A stretch of 64,000 bases of DNA from Isoetes taiwanensis (Eukaryota; Streptophyta; Lycopodiopsida; Isoetales; Isoetaceae), in NCBI GenBank assembly GCA_021234155.1, contig JAJEKV010000161.1:64001-128000 (forward strand). Reading direction: 5' to 3'. The position numbers and the translations under genes are program-made. The notes below the pieces were generated by a model. The model saw nothing but the letters and a program-made list of their open reading frames with translations. It had not been told where the DNA came from and ran no database searches. This document shows positions 32,141 through 45,474 of the stretch, piece after piece (position 1 is the stretch's first letter; the number at the start of each line of letters is the position of its first letter).

Positions 32141-34375
32141 TTAAAAAAAAAAAAAAAAATATATAGACTGGCCTAGACTAATCCTTCTAACTAGCCAAGA
32201 CATCCAAATAATCCCAGATTATTGGACTTATCTGACCCCAAAAGGGGAGGCTTTAGAGACTTAGATATTTTACTTAAATAACTTTAACAACTTTCTCAAG
32301 ACATGCTCATTCAATAATCTGAAAGACTTAACAAAGTGAACAGACATCTCAACAGGTCCTGTTGAGTTGTATAATATTAGGTTAGAGTAGCAAAAAATGG
32401 ATGCCATAGATTGTGAAAGACAAGGGCCAAACATTTATATCATGCACTCTAATGTTTAAATCATGTATTATACACTGGACAAACATATCTTGAAAGAAGA
32501 AAATGGTCTAGAAAAAATGTCATAGAACCATCAATGTCAAATGCTATGATGCAGGGTCAAACGAGCATGTAAATACGTAAGGAGCTGTTTTAGAGACCAC
32601 GAAATTTCAGAATTATCATAGATACAAGTCTTTCGATATTTAGGACCGAACAAAAGAGTTACAAATTATTCGTATTATTCAAAGGAAAATTTATCATTTC
32701 TCAAATAGAGTAAACTTGAGATAAATGTACCTGATACATGATTGGAACATCGTATGAGAAAAGCAAATAAGATAAAAATTACAAGTGTTTCAAGGTTGCA
32801 GAAGAACAAATAGTCTTTATAGCATCCTGACAGCAGCTTCCAAAACCAAAGTAATGGGAGAAGAATGTTTGGTTACCTGCAGCAGCAAAGCACATGTTAG
32901 CCCTCTTTGGGTAATGTAGTACTGACACCGCCACAGGTAAGCTATAAACATTCTTGGCTTATCGCCCTTTACCCAAACGATCACATATAAGAAAAGAACA
33001 TCATAGTTAAGAAGCATAGTTCAGCAGAAATCCAAACACCCCATCTGTTCTGTTTAGAAAATTAGGGGACCAGAGCGTTTCAGAGAGACAAGATGTCACA
33101 GCCATGCATTATCACCATTAACTGCTGACAATTTTCAGAGGAAGCCATGCTGCCATAAAAATGTCTCTTGCTGATCACCAAAGAATTAACACTTTTACCC
33201 TAACAAAAGGCCTAAATAACATGCAGTAGATTTCTGAATTAGAGAACAGACTAGTAATTATGGGCCAAATTTTAGCGGAACTTCTAAAAGCCATAAAAAC
33301 TCATGTTACAGTTCATAAACTATAGTCCCTTTCATGCCTTTCTTATAGAATCATCAGCTGATAATATTTGTAGATAGAAGCTACATGAAGCTATATATTA
33401 AAGGGAGAAATTACTGCACAAATTATAACAGGTTAAATAATAAAAAAGCATTAAACTAGCAAGGCCTAGCTCAAGATTTGAACACAGATTTTGCTGAACA
33501 CAGATTTAAGCAAATATAGTGACTTAGCAAGAATGATGATCCTGAGCTATATTATTCAGCAAAAATAATGATCCTGGGCTTATAAGGAAAAATGGTGCAG
33601 ATTATTTCAAATGATGCAGACCATAGAATAAGAGATATTGAAACAACATATTAGTCTGAGCAATTATCCAGCAATTTCGGATGCTAGAATACATCAATGT
33701 GCCAAGGTAATATTTCCTAGTCTGGCAAACGCAATACAGAACCAAGATGGTATTTAAGCGACGACAATACACTGGAATATACATGCCTAAGTGTATCAAG
33801 ACAACTACATTTGCAGATCTAGTAATATCATATTTAAACAAAGAACAAAGTCCTAACGAACTTAACAGCTAATTTGGAGTGCTTATTTTAAAGATCACCA
33901 TCACCTGTTCACCGTATAAGAACATCAAGCACAAGGAATAGAACATCGAATAAATGACCAAATTATATCAATGATCAAACCTGTTTTCGCTGAAAGGCAT
34001 CATCCTTTGAGTTTTCGTCACTTCATTGATGGAGAGTTCAGTCACTTCAGTATTATTTGCAAGGATAACATTTGCCCTGAGGGAAGGCTGCAACTCATGA
34101 ATCTCTTGATGTTCCCCTACCGGATCCGTTTTATGCTGAACAACAGAACATTAGGCGCCTATCTAAAGCTTCAAAGGCTTAAAAGGACATCAACGATTCA
34201 GGGGAAATAGCAGGCAATCTTCTATCCAGTTCATCTAAGCAATTTTAACAGCATGGCCAATGGCCTTTGTTTGGAGAATCGCTCTGCCAGGCCAAAGCCT
34301 TAAGGAGCGTCACAGGATTCGCCATTATAAAGGGATGCAGATACATTTGCGTTAGAGAATAAGTGCCAGAAAAAA
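32141..34375 (-). mobile_element. Fourth terminal-repeat-like sequence, single copy
   Basis: Lacks a partner in the window but shares hallmarks with the neighbouring families: a start at an A/TA run; a two-hairpin end (32,201-32,255: CCCC-TTTT-GGGG, then CTGATAAGTCC and a GTCCAATAATC/GATTATTTGGAT hairpin when read on the minus strand); and the GATAA-loop block at 32,872-32,974. It is probably a truncated or solo copy interrupted on the right by the 34,376 element. No ORF supported. Confidence 0.55.
32872..32974 (-). ncRNA. Conserved hairpin block (GATAA loop), fourth family
   Basis: GTTACCTGCAG, GTTAGCC, GTAAGCTATAA and GGCTTATCGCCCTTTACCC in the same order as in the other families. On the minus strand GGGTAAAGGGCGATAAGCC begins the block; GGC/GCC closes the GATAA loop and GGGTAA can pair with the later TTACCC. 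Confidence 0.45.
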
Positions 34376-37372
34376 GCCTAGGATCTAATCTAGCCAAAGC
34401 CATACTCCTAACTTGGTCACTTAACCGAAGCTAGAGAAATTCTGTCCTGGCACTACCCAGGCCCTATTCCAGATGAGTCCAGCCTGAATACAAAATAAGT
34501 TCTATATTTGTCTGAAGTCGTTCAACATTTTTCTATTACCAAGTTATCTTTCCTTTTCCTTTAGCGTGTAGAATTTTTGAAAGTATAGCCTTAGAAAGCA
34601 ACAAATGTAGTTATATAAAGTGAAAAAAGGTAATAACATCCCTTTCTTTTACCAGAAAGTCTAGTAGTATACATATCTTTGCTGATCATAATCGTTGTGT
34701 ACACATTTCGAGCTTCGAGCTTTTATGTGAAGATATTCCACCCTTTTTCTTGATAACAACATCCCTAAAAGCAAAAAGCGACAATTGGAGGAGAGAGCCC
34801 GTACCTGCAGCCAAACATGCAAACGTTAGCAGTAATCCCGGTAACGATGCAAGGGCCAAAAGGTACATTGGGTCTCTCAGTTTATCACTGATCACCAATT
34901 GTAACCTTGCCCTGAGACATCGTTAACAAGAAAAGGAAATAGAAATGGAAGTATAACTTAAGATTCTGTTAAATCCAAAAAGTTGCAATATAATTTGCAA
35001 CTCATTTGCTTTTTTGCACTCTATGTAAATACATGGTGCAACGAGTCTATAACAATCTCTAGTTTCAGCACCTAAATAAGAATTCAGTAAGGATGTCCAG
35101 CTATTGCAGGCACCAAAATATTCTGCTACACTATCATATAAAGCTTGTAGTTTTAGCAGCAAATTATGCAAGTCTAAACAAGGTGCATTCCATGTTTAAC
35201 CAAATGCAACAAATCTGTATCAGTTTTAAGCTTCAGCATATGCACAAATAATGCAAGTATACTTAGTTTTATGTAGTCCGTTTGAAAAAACGGTGCATCA
35301 CTTCATAGTGTTATCCATTTCATATTGTAACAATTTCCTAGTGCATTCATCATTTTACTTAAAAAGCATAGTGCATATAATTTCAAAATCCATAACAGCA
35401 CGTTCATGTTTCATGTTATTGAAGCAAATAAATTGCAATAACCTTTTGTAGCACTCCAAGAACGTTTAAGAGTACCATTATCCAAGTCGGAAAGCTCAAA
35501 GTCCACTCGGTTTTTAGCAGGACCTGCTTTTAACAGTGGCAACCATTGGCCTTTCAAAATCATGCAAATAATAGAAGCTATTTTGGTAGAAGTCCAAAAA
35601 GCCTTTCAAGATTCAAGATGCTTCTATAGGCACATCATATTCACTCATAAATCCTAAGTTTAATTAAATCATTCAAAGATAATATCTCAAACGATAATAC
35701 CACAAACCTGAATGAAAATGCTTGATCTGTCATGCATCACTTTGTTCCAGTTGAAATTGCTCCAACTAAGATTTTAAAGTAGAAATATCCTCTCCATAAT
35801 AGGGAATTTCTATTCATGAAATTTTGCACCCGGTGCACTATTATTTCGCCGAATCGCTTTGCAACGAAGGCCATTGTATGATCCATTATGATCCCGTGTA
35901 ATATCAGATGTATCAATCAGACATATTCTGGCCCTGCTTTTTCATTTGAAGAAGGCTTGACAGGTCGAATCATGCCAGAATCGTATGTGGCTAGGCCGAA
36001 ATCCTCAAATCCGGCCTCATCTTGCCTGGCTAATCTAGTTTCGACCGCCTCAGGACGTAATCTGGCCGCTAGAAATTGAGCTAGGGTTTGTTAGCCCTAA
36101 ATATTAATATGGCCAAATTCATATTGTGCAAGTAGTCATGCAAGCCATTTTTGCATGACGGCTAAAAAACATATAAGCAATGCTACGTGCTCTTTTGCCC
36201 TCAACCATTTGCAAACAAGTTCCCAATCTTTGCCATGTTTAATAAAATTCTAGAATAAAAAGATCTTTTTGTATCCATAATATGCAAATCGTCACCCTTG
36301 GCCATTTTGTCAAGAATGCATTGAGGTGTAAATCCATCACATCATGCAAAAAGTCTATGCTAAGGAAGTGGCAAGTGGCAACTTGCATTACCTCGTAATA
36401 TAAAGTTTAAAGGGTAAAGCATTTGTTGCATGCAACATTTTATCCACGAACCACTCTTTATCAAATAATAAAAGGGTCATATATAAGCATTTTGTCCAAC
36501 CATAAACTTGTTTTTAGCCAAATGTGCATTTGTTTACCTTGGACTATGTAAACCATAGTGCCATTGTTCAAACATCACGTGTATAAAATTAAAAGACATC
36601 ACAACCTCCACCATTAGTACAAACTTTGAAATGGCGTGACCTTGAAAAATATCAAGGGTTCTCATAAATAATTTTCGTGCTATTTTCAAAGGTCTAATTT
36701 AGACCAACAAATTCATGTCCATTGTACTTTTTGCCTTGAGGGCCTTCAAATATTGGCCTTAGCAAATGTCCCCAAGAAAACCAAAAGACCAATGCATTAT
36801 TATGTTTTTGCCATAGACAATAACCAGTACCATTGCAACATTTTTGCTTTTCTTTAATTCTATGCCATTTTGAACCATAGGCCCATATGTAAATTGTGTA
36901 ATCTAGATGCACCTTAGGCATATTGGGCTAAAAATGTCCCATGCATTTTATCATGCAACCAAATATCCCATGCATTATATGCAACTAGTACAGCCCTTTA
37001 GTATAAGGGCCTTTGCAATATAGGTAACCATGGTGCCATTGCATTATGGGCAGCCATTACACTATAGGAGAATACACCGATTACGGTATTCTACGTTTAT
37101 GGCTAGATCCCATATCAAGGTCCCAATTGTGCCTTTTTAGTATGGGGGCCATGGCATAATAAGTAACCATGGTGCCATTGTTCAAACTTGGTGCCATATC
37201 CATATAGGCCACCACTGCACTATAGGAGAATACACAGCTCTTGTATTTTGAGCCTGTGTTATGGGAATTCTAGACCCCATATCAGCATAAGCTTCACAAG
37301 TGTTGTATCTAGCTCTTGTGTGCAACCGTCTCCAACCTGTTATATATATTTATATTTATATATATATATATA
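34376..37372 (-). repeat. Left 3.0-kb terminal direct repeat, family 2
   Basis: Begins GCCTAGGATCTAATC and runs to a TATATATTTATATTTATATA tract. Near-identical to 37,834-40,830. The GATAA-type hairpin is CAGT-GATAA-ACTG (minus strand, about 34,879-34,891), with GTACCTGCAG at 34,801. No long ORF; short ORFs recur in both copies only because the sequence is duplicated. Confidence 0.9.
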
Positions 37373-37833
37373 GCAACCTACCTCCTACCGCAGGAAGTAG
37401 GGTCCTAAAAGAAACTTCAGTATAATGCTAGGTAGCGTAGGGTACCTAGCATTCTGCTAGGACCCTACGTTACCTGTAAATCGTTACAATGTTAAAAGAT
37501 AAATCATACATCAGATATTCATACCTTTATGGTCGTGCTCAGGTTTTAAGAAGCCCAATTTTTAATGTTCATGAACCATAGAAGTCCGTCCTCATTCTGT
37601 GGCTAGTACTTGTCATTTTTGAAATGTCCCAAGCAATAAGTAAATAGCAAACAATAAGTAAGTAGCAAACAAGTAATAGCTAAGGTAACAGTAGAGCAGT
37701 GCTAATGAAAAACATAATGTTCAATCAATCACGAGAGGTGTACAATGTTCAATTAATTCAAGTGGACTCAAGAGGATAGAGTTTCATATCCTTGAATATG
37801 ATAACAGATGTTTCAGCATATATACTTTCCTTT
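37373..37833 (-). other. 460-bp interior of family 2
   Basis: Starts with CCTACCTCCTACCGCAGG (on the minus strand a purine-rich GGTAGGAGGTAGG next to the repeat). It then has a hairpin at 37,426-37,451 (TGCTAGGTA/TACCTAGCA) followed by TGCTAGGACCC. The rest is non-coding. The interior is too small for any protein gene, so the element is non-autonomous. Confidence 0.75.
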
Positions 37834-40802
37834 GCCTAGGATCTAATCTAGCCAAAGCCATACTCCTAACTTGGTCACTTAACCGAAGCTAGAGAAATTC
37901 TGTCCTGGCACTACCCAGGCCCTATTCCAGATGAGTCCAGCCTGAATACAAAATAAGTTCTATATTTGTCTGAAGTCGTTCAACATTTTTCTATTACCAA
38001 GTTATCTTTCCTTTTCCTTTAGCGTGTAGAATTTTTGAAAGTATAGCCTTAGAAAGCAACAAATGTAGTTATATAAAGTGAAAAAAGGTAATAACATCCC
38101 TTTCTTTTACCAGAAAGTCTAGTAGTATACATATCTTTGCTGATCATAATCGTTGTGTACACATTTCGAGCTTCGAGCTTTTATGTGAAGATATTCCACC
38201 CTTTTTCTTGATAACAACATCCCTAAAAGCAAAAAGCGACAATTGGAGGAGAGAGCCCGTACCTGCAGCCAAACATGCAAACGTTAGCAGTAATCCGTAG
38301 AATGCATGCAAGGCCAAAAGGTACATTGGGTCTCTCAGTTTATCACTGATCACCAATTGTAACCTTGCCCTGAGACATCGTTAACAAGAAAAGGAAATAG
38401 AAATGGAAGTATAACTTAAGATTCTGTTAAATCCAAAAAGTTGCAATATAATTTGCAACTCATTTGCTTTTTTGCACTCTATGTAAATACATGGTGCAAC
38501 GAGTCTATAACAATCTCTAGTTTCAGCACCTAAATAAGAATTCAGTAAGGATGTCCAGCTATTGCAGGCACCAAAATATTCTGCTACACTATCATATAAA
38601 GCTTGTAGTTTTAGCAGCAAATTATGCAAGTCTAAACAAGGTGCATTCCATGTTTAACCAAATGCAACAAATCAGATCAGTTTTTAAGCTTCAAAGATAT
38701 GCACAAATAATGCAAGTATACTTAGTTTTATGTAGTCCGTTTGAAAAAACGGTGCATCACTTCATAGTGTTATCCATTTCATATTGTAACAATTTCCTAG
38801 TGCATTCATCATTTTACTTAAAAAGCATAGTGCATATAATTTCAAAATCCATAACAGCACGTTCATGTTTCATGTTATTGAAGCAAATAAATTGCAATAA
38901 CTTTTTTGTAGCACTCCAAGAACGTTTAAGAGTACCATTATCCAAGTCGGAAAGCTCAAAGTCCACTTTCGTTTTTAGCGGGACTCGCTTTTAACAAAGT
39001 GGCAACCATTGGCCTTTCAAAATCATGCAAATAATAGAAGCTATTTTGGTAGAAGTCCAAAAAGCCTTTCAAGATTCAAGATGCTTCTATAGGCACATCA
39101 TATTCACTCATAAATCCTAGTTTAATTAAATCATTCAAAGATAATATCTCAAACGATAATACCACAAACCCGAATGAAAATGCTTGATCTCGTCATGCAT
39201 CACTTTGTTCCGCTTGAAATTGCTCCAACTAAGATTTTAAAGTAGAAATATCCTCTCCATAATAGGGAATTTCTATTCATGAAATTTTGCACCAGTGCAC
39301 TATTATTTCGCCGAATCGCTTGCAACGAAGGCCATTGTATGATCCATTATGATCCCGTAATATCGGATGTATCAATCGGACATATTCGCCCCCGCTTTTC
39401 ATTTGAAGAAGGCTTGACAGTCGAATCATGCCGTAATCGTATGTGGCTAGGGCGAAATCCTCAAACCGGCCTCATCTTGCTCGGCTAATCTAGTTTCGAC
39501 CGCCTCGGGACGTAACCGGCCGCTAGAAATTGAGCTAGGGTTTGTTAGCCCTAAATATTAATATGGCCAAATTCATATTGTGCAAGTAGTCATGCAAGCC
39601 ATTTTGCATGACGGCTAAAAACATATAAGCAATGCTACGTGCTCTTTTGCCCTCAACCATTTGCAAACAAGTTCCCAATCTTTGCCATGTTTAATAAAAT
39701 TCTAGAATAAAAAGATCTTTTTGTATCCATAATATGCAAATCGTCACCCTTGGCCATTTTGTCAAGAATGCATTGAGGTGTAAATCCATCACATCATGCA
39801 AAAAGTCTATGCTAAGGAAGTGGCAAGTGGCAACTTGCATTACCTCGTAATATAAAGTTTAAAGGGTAAAGCATTTGTTGCATGCAACATTTTATCCACG
39901 AACCACTCTTTATCAAATAATAAAAAGGGTCATATATAAGCATTTTGTCCAACCATAAACTTGTTTTTTAGCCAAATGTGCATTTGTTTACCTTGGACTA
40001 TGTAAACCATAGTGCCATTGTTCAAACATCACGTGTATAAAATTAAAAGACATCACAACCTCCACCATTAGTACAAACTTTGAAATGGCGTGACCTTGAA
40101 AAATATCAAGGGTTCTCATAAATAATTTTCGTGCTATTTTCAAAGGTCTAATTTAGACCAACAAATTCATGTCCATTGTACTTTTTGCCTTGAGGGCCTT
40201 CAAATATTGGCCTTAGCAAATGTCCCCAAGAAAACCAAAAGACCAATGCATTATTATGTTTTTGCCATAGACAATAACCAGTACCATTGCAACATTTTTG
40301 CTTTTCTTTAATTCTATGCCATTTTGAACCATAGGCCCATATGTAAATTGTGTAATCTAGATGCACCTTAGGCATATTGGGCTAAAAATGTCCCATGCAT
40401 TTTATCATGCAACCAAATATCCCATGCATTATATGCAACTAGTACAGCCCTTTAGTATAAGGGCCTTTGCAATATAGGTAACCATGGTGCCATTGCATTA
40501 TGGGCAGCCATTACACTATAGGAGAATACACCGTTCTGGTATTCTGTTTATGGCTAGATCCCATATCAAGGTCCCAATTGTGCCTTTTAGTACAGGGGCC
40601 ATGGCATAATAAGTAACCATGGTGCCATTGTTCAAACTTGGTGCCATATCCATATAGGCCACCACTGCACTATAGGAGAATACACAGCTCTTGTATTTTG
40701 AGCCTGTGTTATGGGAATTCTAGACCCCATATCAGCATAAGCTTCACAAGTGTTGTATCTAGCTCTTGTGTGCAACCGTCTCCAACCTGTTATATATATT
40801 TA

Positions 40803-40830
<28 letters not shown>
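37834..40830 (-). repeat. Right 3.0-kb terminal direct repeat, family 2
   Basis: Partner of 34,376-37,372. Differences fall in a few short zones, mostly at CAG/CTG/CCGG positions (for example around 38,297, 38,966-38,996, 39,170-39,215, 39,355-39,500). Ends in a (TA)n tract extended to about 40,848. Hairpin block at 38,259-38,348. Confidence 0.9.
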
Positions 40831-40851
<21 letters not shown>

Positions 40852-40855
40852 AGTA

Positions 40856-41350
40856 GGCTCGAGCATATTCCATGGAATCTTTCGATCCTGGCCGTCGGTG
40901 GCATTTTGGACGGTCCAGATTCGAGGGTGATCGTCAATCTTGCCTTGATATATATGGGGCGAATCTGACCGTTGGTTATGATGAGGTGGACGATCCTACG
41001 GTCCAGATTGATTCTTGGCCTGCCACGTGGCACGATCTGGTTCTTGAGCTGCCACGTGGCGCTTTGGACGGCCGAGATGCGCTGGTGCCGTCAATTTTGC
41101 CTTGATATATTTGGGGCGAATCTGACCGTTGGTTATGCTGAGGTGGACGATCCTACGATCCACATTGATTCTTGGCCTGCCACGTGGCGCGATCTTGACC
41201 TTTGATTGGATCCAAGATCCTACGGTCCATGTTGCATGCTCGGGGCTTAAGGGGGGTGCTTTTAAAAAAATTTATGTTGTTTAGAAGATTTGAACCCCTG
41301 GTCACTGGTCCAAACCCTGTACTCTAGCCACTAGACCAAGCATCAATTTG
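40856..41350 (-). mobile_element. tRNA-headed SINE-like element
   Basis: On the minus strand the head has an A box (TGGTCTAGTGG, 41,338-41,328) and a B box (GGGGTTCAAATC, 41,298-41,287), as in RNA polymerase III promoters of tRNA-derived SINEs. The body carries GACCGTAGGATC motifs, GCCACGTGGC palindromes and a ~155-bp tandem duplication (40,936-41,055 and 41,089-41,205), and ends at the (TA)n tract. The middle (GCATGC, CCCCGAGCATGCAAC) matches the unit at 49,949-50,400. Confidence 0.65.
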
Positions 41351-41581
41351 TTCAAAAAAATGAGGTTTCATAAATAGTTAAGGGTAACTCCAATGAAGAA
41401 TGTGTAAACCCTAATGCATAGAACAATATCCCACATGCATAGATGGCAGGAATAGCTCCTTTTACAAAGATATAAGAAGGGGCTTGGTATGAAGATGAGT
41501 ATTGCGCTTTTACGCTCCTGGTTTTTGGTAGATGGGTAAGTAGGTGAATTTAAGAGTAGGAAGTTTCTTTTCTTAATTAGG

Positions 41582-41735
41582 CCCCCCCCCCCCCCCCCCC
41601 CCGCCTGCCCCTACCCTCCCTCCCCGGTTACCCTCCCCTCCCTCCCGGTTACCCCCACCCCGCCCTGCCTTACCCTTCCCCCCCCGCTTACCCCCCTTCC
41701 CTCCCCGCCCCCCCCTCCCCGGTTACCCCTTCTCC
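41582..41735. repeat. C-rich low-complexity tract with CCCTCCC/GGTTACCC units
   Basis: A run of about 20 C followed by CCCTCCCTCCCCGGTTACCC-type units. The minus strand has many G runs of four or more and could form G-quadruplexes. Length is likely unreliable in assembly. Confidence 0.85.
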
Positions 41736-43290
41736 CGGTCTAAGCTAAAAGTTGAAATTTTTTAAAAAATAATTTTGTGTATTGTTATTTTATTGTGTAT
41801 AAAATTGTTTTGTCTATTGTTATAAAATTGTTTTGTCTTTTATTATGTTTCCCTTCCTAATTAGGCCCACCCCTCCATGTTCTAACCTAAAAATTGAAAT
41901 TTTTTAAAATTGTATAAAATGGTTTTGTCTATTGTTATTTTATTGTATAAAATTGCTTTGTCTATTGTTTTAAATTGTTTTCTATTGTTATAAATTATTT
42001 TTGCCAATATTTATAAACTATGTGCTTAATATTGCATTGAGCTTTTTGAATTCTTTTTATTTGTGTTTAATAATTATTATGTTAATTGATTAAATGGTTC
42101 TCTTAATTTTTTTGTGCAAATAGTGGCTGGCAATTTTAATAGTAGTTGGCAATTTTAGTAATTGTTTTTGCTTTCTAAATATATTTACTCAAATGTTGAT
42201 ATCTGAATCCATAGCAATTGTATAACGCAAATGGTCTTTAAGCTTTAAGCATCAAATTCATGTAAAAAAAAAAAAAAAAAAAAAAATTCTTCATGTGCTA
42301 TTTTTTTTTATTTGTGTTCTATCTTTTTTAATGTTTTGTGTTTATTTATGTTTAATAATCATCATGTTAATTCATTAAAGGACTGTTTTAATTGTCTTGT
42401 GCAAATATTAGCTGGCAAATTTAGATTTGTTTTTCTCTTCTATACATGTTTACTTAAATGTTAATACTTGAATTTATGATAATTGTATAACGCAAATGGA
42501 TGCAAGAAGATTCCTCATGTCCTATTTGAATCCGTAGCCAGAATTTTTCAATGTTTTCTTTTATTTGTACTCAATCTTGCCATGTTTTTTTATGTAATGG
42601 ATCTTTTTAATTTTCTTGGGCAGATAGGCTGTAGCAATATTAGTAAATGTTTTCTCTTTCAAGCAATATCTGTCGATCCTCCCTTCCCCCCTCCCCCATG
42701 CTCTAGCTCCTTTAGTCTTTAGTTTAATTGTAATTACCCACTTAAGACACAAATGCAACCCCTATAATTAGCTTAAGTTGTGTATTCTTTTGAGTTTGCT
42801 TTATTGGGCAATCAACAAATGAGGAGTAGAAAAGTTGGACCTTGTAATTAAATTCTAATTATTCACTTAAGACACAAATGCAACCCCTATAACATATGCC
42901 TCACATACCTAAAGAATTACATGAAATGAAGATATTTCATTGATATCAACATGCATTTCAAACCCAAATAACTTATATAAAATGGGCATATTTCTTTCCT
43001 AGATAATGCAATCTCTTGTGTGCATGCTGAATATGTGTTAACTCATGATTATGATAAATACCCCGTACAAAACTCAACAATTAGCAAACAATCTCTCGCC
43101 TTGCAGTATTAACTCATTAATGCAAGGGGTTTGAGATTTGTAACATAAAAATTGCTAGAAAATATATCTTTTTCTAGAATGTCACTCCACTATGAAATAC
43201 CGAACTTGAGCCTGCCCCCAATGTATATTATCCATGCCATTATAATAGCATTAATACCCAATCAATTATAAAACCACATAGCTTGCATCC
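41736..43290. other. AT-rich non-coding region with internal duplications
   Basis: AAATTTTTTAAAA-TTGTATAAAAT-GTTTTGTCTATTG occurs twice (about 41,750 and 41,895). TTTATGTTTAATAAT-AT-ATGTTAATT-ATTAAA followed by TTTTGTGCAAATA-T-GCTGGCAA occurs at about 42,060 and 42,345, with a weaker third copy near 42,590. CACTTAAGACACAAATGCAACCCC occurs at 42,739 and 42,863. No gene. Confidence 0.6.
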
Positions 43291-45474
43291 GACTGTGATA
43301 CCAATTGTTACGAATGACCTGTTCTTCCTGCAAACTCATCAACTTATTAGAAAGTAAAGCACCACAGGTACTCGATTTATCACCCAACCGGACCAACTAG
43401 AAGAGATATCACCAAGTCAAGCTACTCCGCAAGACTGTATAAGAACAAACTCTTTCTAGCCACCAACCACTGGTGTTACATGAACTCCTTCTAATGATAT
43501 GATCAAGCAAGGAACAAGAGAAGATACTAGAAGGTAAGGCTATACACATCAACAACATAGGAAGAAGCAGATCTAGTTGTACAGTCAACTCAGACCCCTA
43601 TGCACTTTTCTGGGCATAACTTTCAAACCGTAAGGAATCTATGGACAACCAAGCCCAATCTGGAAACTAGACTTCAAGGGCTTTCCAACAAGGTAAGGAT
43701 CGCTGAATTCTGAGTTGTGGTCACGGAGATATCACGTCTCAAAGTTGTCCTTTTATTTTACATCTTACCTTGGAGGTACGAGGGGTATTCGGTACTTTGG
43801 AAGTACAAGAATATCCGTAACTATTTCTGAGTTATGCAGGTTGTAGCCATGGACTTGGTTGTGTCAAATTTGCCATATAATTTCTTGATCGAGGACGATC
43901 AATCTCGAGAAGGGGAGGAATTGATATGGTTTAAGGTTATTAACTAATAATGGTGCTCGGGGGAGTGGCCTTGCATGGAACAATATCTATTGATATGATC
44001 AAGTAAGAAAGTCATCCAGTATGTCTAAGCCTTGCTATTATCAAAGAGAGAGCTAAAAATAAACCTTGACCTTTATTTAGAAGCAAAAAGGCAAAAAAGG
44101 TATTATTACCTATAAATAAAAGGACAACTTTGAGACGTGATATCTCGGCGACCACAACTCAGAATTCGGCGATCCTTACCTTGTTGGAAAGCCCTTGAAG
44201 TCTAGTTTCCAGATTGGGCTTGGTTGTCCATAGATTCCTTACGGTTTGAAAGTTATGCCCAGAAAGGTGTATAGGGGTCTGAGTTGACTGCACAACTAGA
44301 TCTGCTTCTTCCTATGTTGTTAAGTGCCCAGCCGAAACCAACCAGAGGTGACCAAAACCGAGGTGCCTTCACAGAAGATCAAAATCAAATGAGCTTTTAC
44401 CCTTTTGTTCCACACGAGATTTCTGTACCAATTGTTACGAATGCTCTAATCTTCCTGCAAATTCATCAACTAATTAGAAAGCAAAATACCACAGGGTACT
44501 CGTTTTACCACCCAACCGGACCAACTAGAAGAGATATCACCAAGTCAAGCTACTCCGCAAGACTGTATAAGAACAAACTCTTTCTAGCCACCAACCACTG
44601 GTGTTACATGAACTCCTTCTAATGATATGATCAAGCAAGGAACAAGAGAAGATACTAGAAGGTAAGGCTAGGCTCATCATCAACATAGGAAGAAGCAGAT
44701 CTAGCTGTGCAGTCAACTCAGACCCCTATGCACCTTTCTGGGCATCACTTTCAAACCGTAAGGAATCTATGGACAACCAAGCCCAATCTGGAAACTAGAC
44801 TTCAAGAGCTTTCCAACAAGGTAAGGATCGCCGATTTCTGAGTTGTGGTTGCGGAGATATCACATCTCAAAGTTGTCCTTCTATTTATAGGCAACAATAC
44901 CTTTTTTTTGCCTTTTTGCCTCTAAATAAAGGTCAAGGTTTATTTTTAGCTCTCTCTTTGATAATAGCAAGGCTTAGACATACTGGATGACTTTCTTACT
45001 TGATCATATCAATAAATATTGTTCCATGCAAGGCCACTCCCCCGAGCACCATTATTAGTTATTAACCTTAAACCATATCAATTCCTCCCCTTCTCAGGAT
45101 TGATCGTCCTCGATCAAGAAATTATGTGGCAAATTTGACACAAACAAGTCCATGGAGGCAGATCAGTAATTGTGTCTGCAGCACAATAGGCTTGAACAAG
45201 AGAGCATAAGATGTAAAACTTTGAAGACTAGTAATTGTGGTTGCAACACAATTGGCTTGACAAAGTTACATCTGTACCTTGGAGGTACGAGGGGTATTCG
45301 GTACTTTGGAAGTACAAGAATATCCGTAACTATTTCTGAGTTATGCAGGTTGTAGCCATGGACTTGGTTGTGTCAAATTTGCCATATAATTTCTTGATCG
45401 AGGACGATCAATCTCGAGAAGGGGAGGAATTGATATGGTTTAAGGTTATTAACTAATAATGGTGCTCGGGGGAT
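43291..45474. mobile_element. Rearranged fragments of a non-autonomous LTR retrotransposon
   Basis: Fragments of one LTR and interior appear in both orientations: an LTR end with primer-site remnant near 43,295; interior plus polypurine tract (GAGAAGGGGAGGAAT) and LTR start in plus orientation at 43,905-43,925; a near-complete minus-orientation LTR at about 44,437-45,081; and another plus-orientation interior/LTR junction at 45,250-45,474. Inversions meet at short shared sequences, so this is a recombined cluster rather than independent insertions. Confidence 0.75.

Noticed and set aside
32201-32255. Active hammerhead ribozyme
   Set aside because: CTGATAAG resembles CTGANGA, but the catalytic G position is A and no GAAA follows the second hairpin.
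33602-34210. ORFs of 79 aa on both strands in the 32.1-34.4 kb region
   Set aside because: No conserved motif and no coding-like composition.
40750-41033. ORFs encoding IYIYIY runs
   Set aside because: Translations of the (TA)n tract; the same applies to 51,079-51,304.
41287-41338. Functional tRNA gene
   Set aside because: A and B boxes are present, but acceptor and anticodon stems do not close; best explained as a SINE head. The same holds for 50,326-50,388 and 61,441-61,735.
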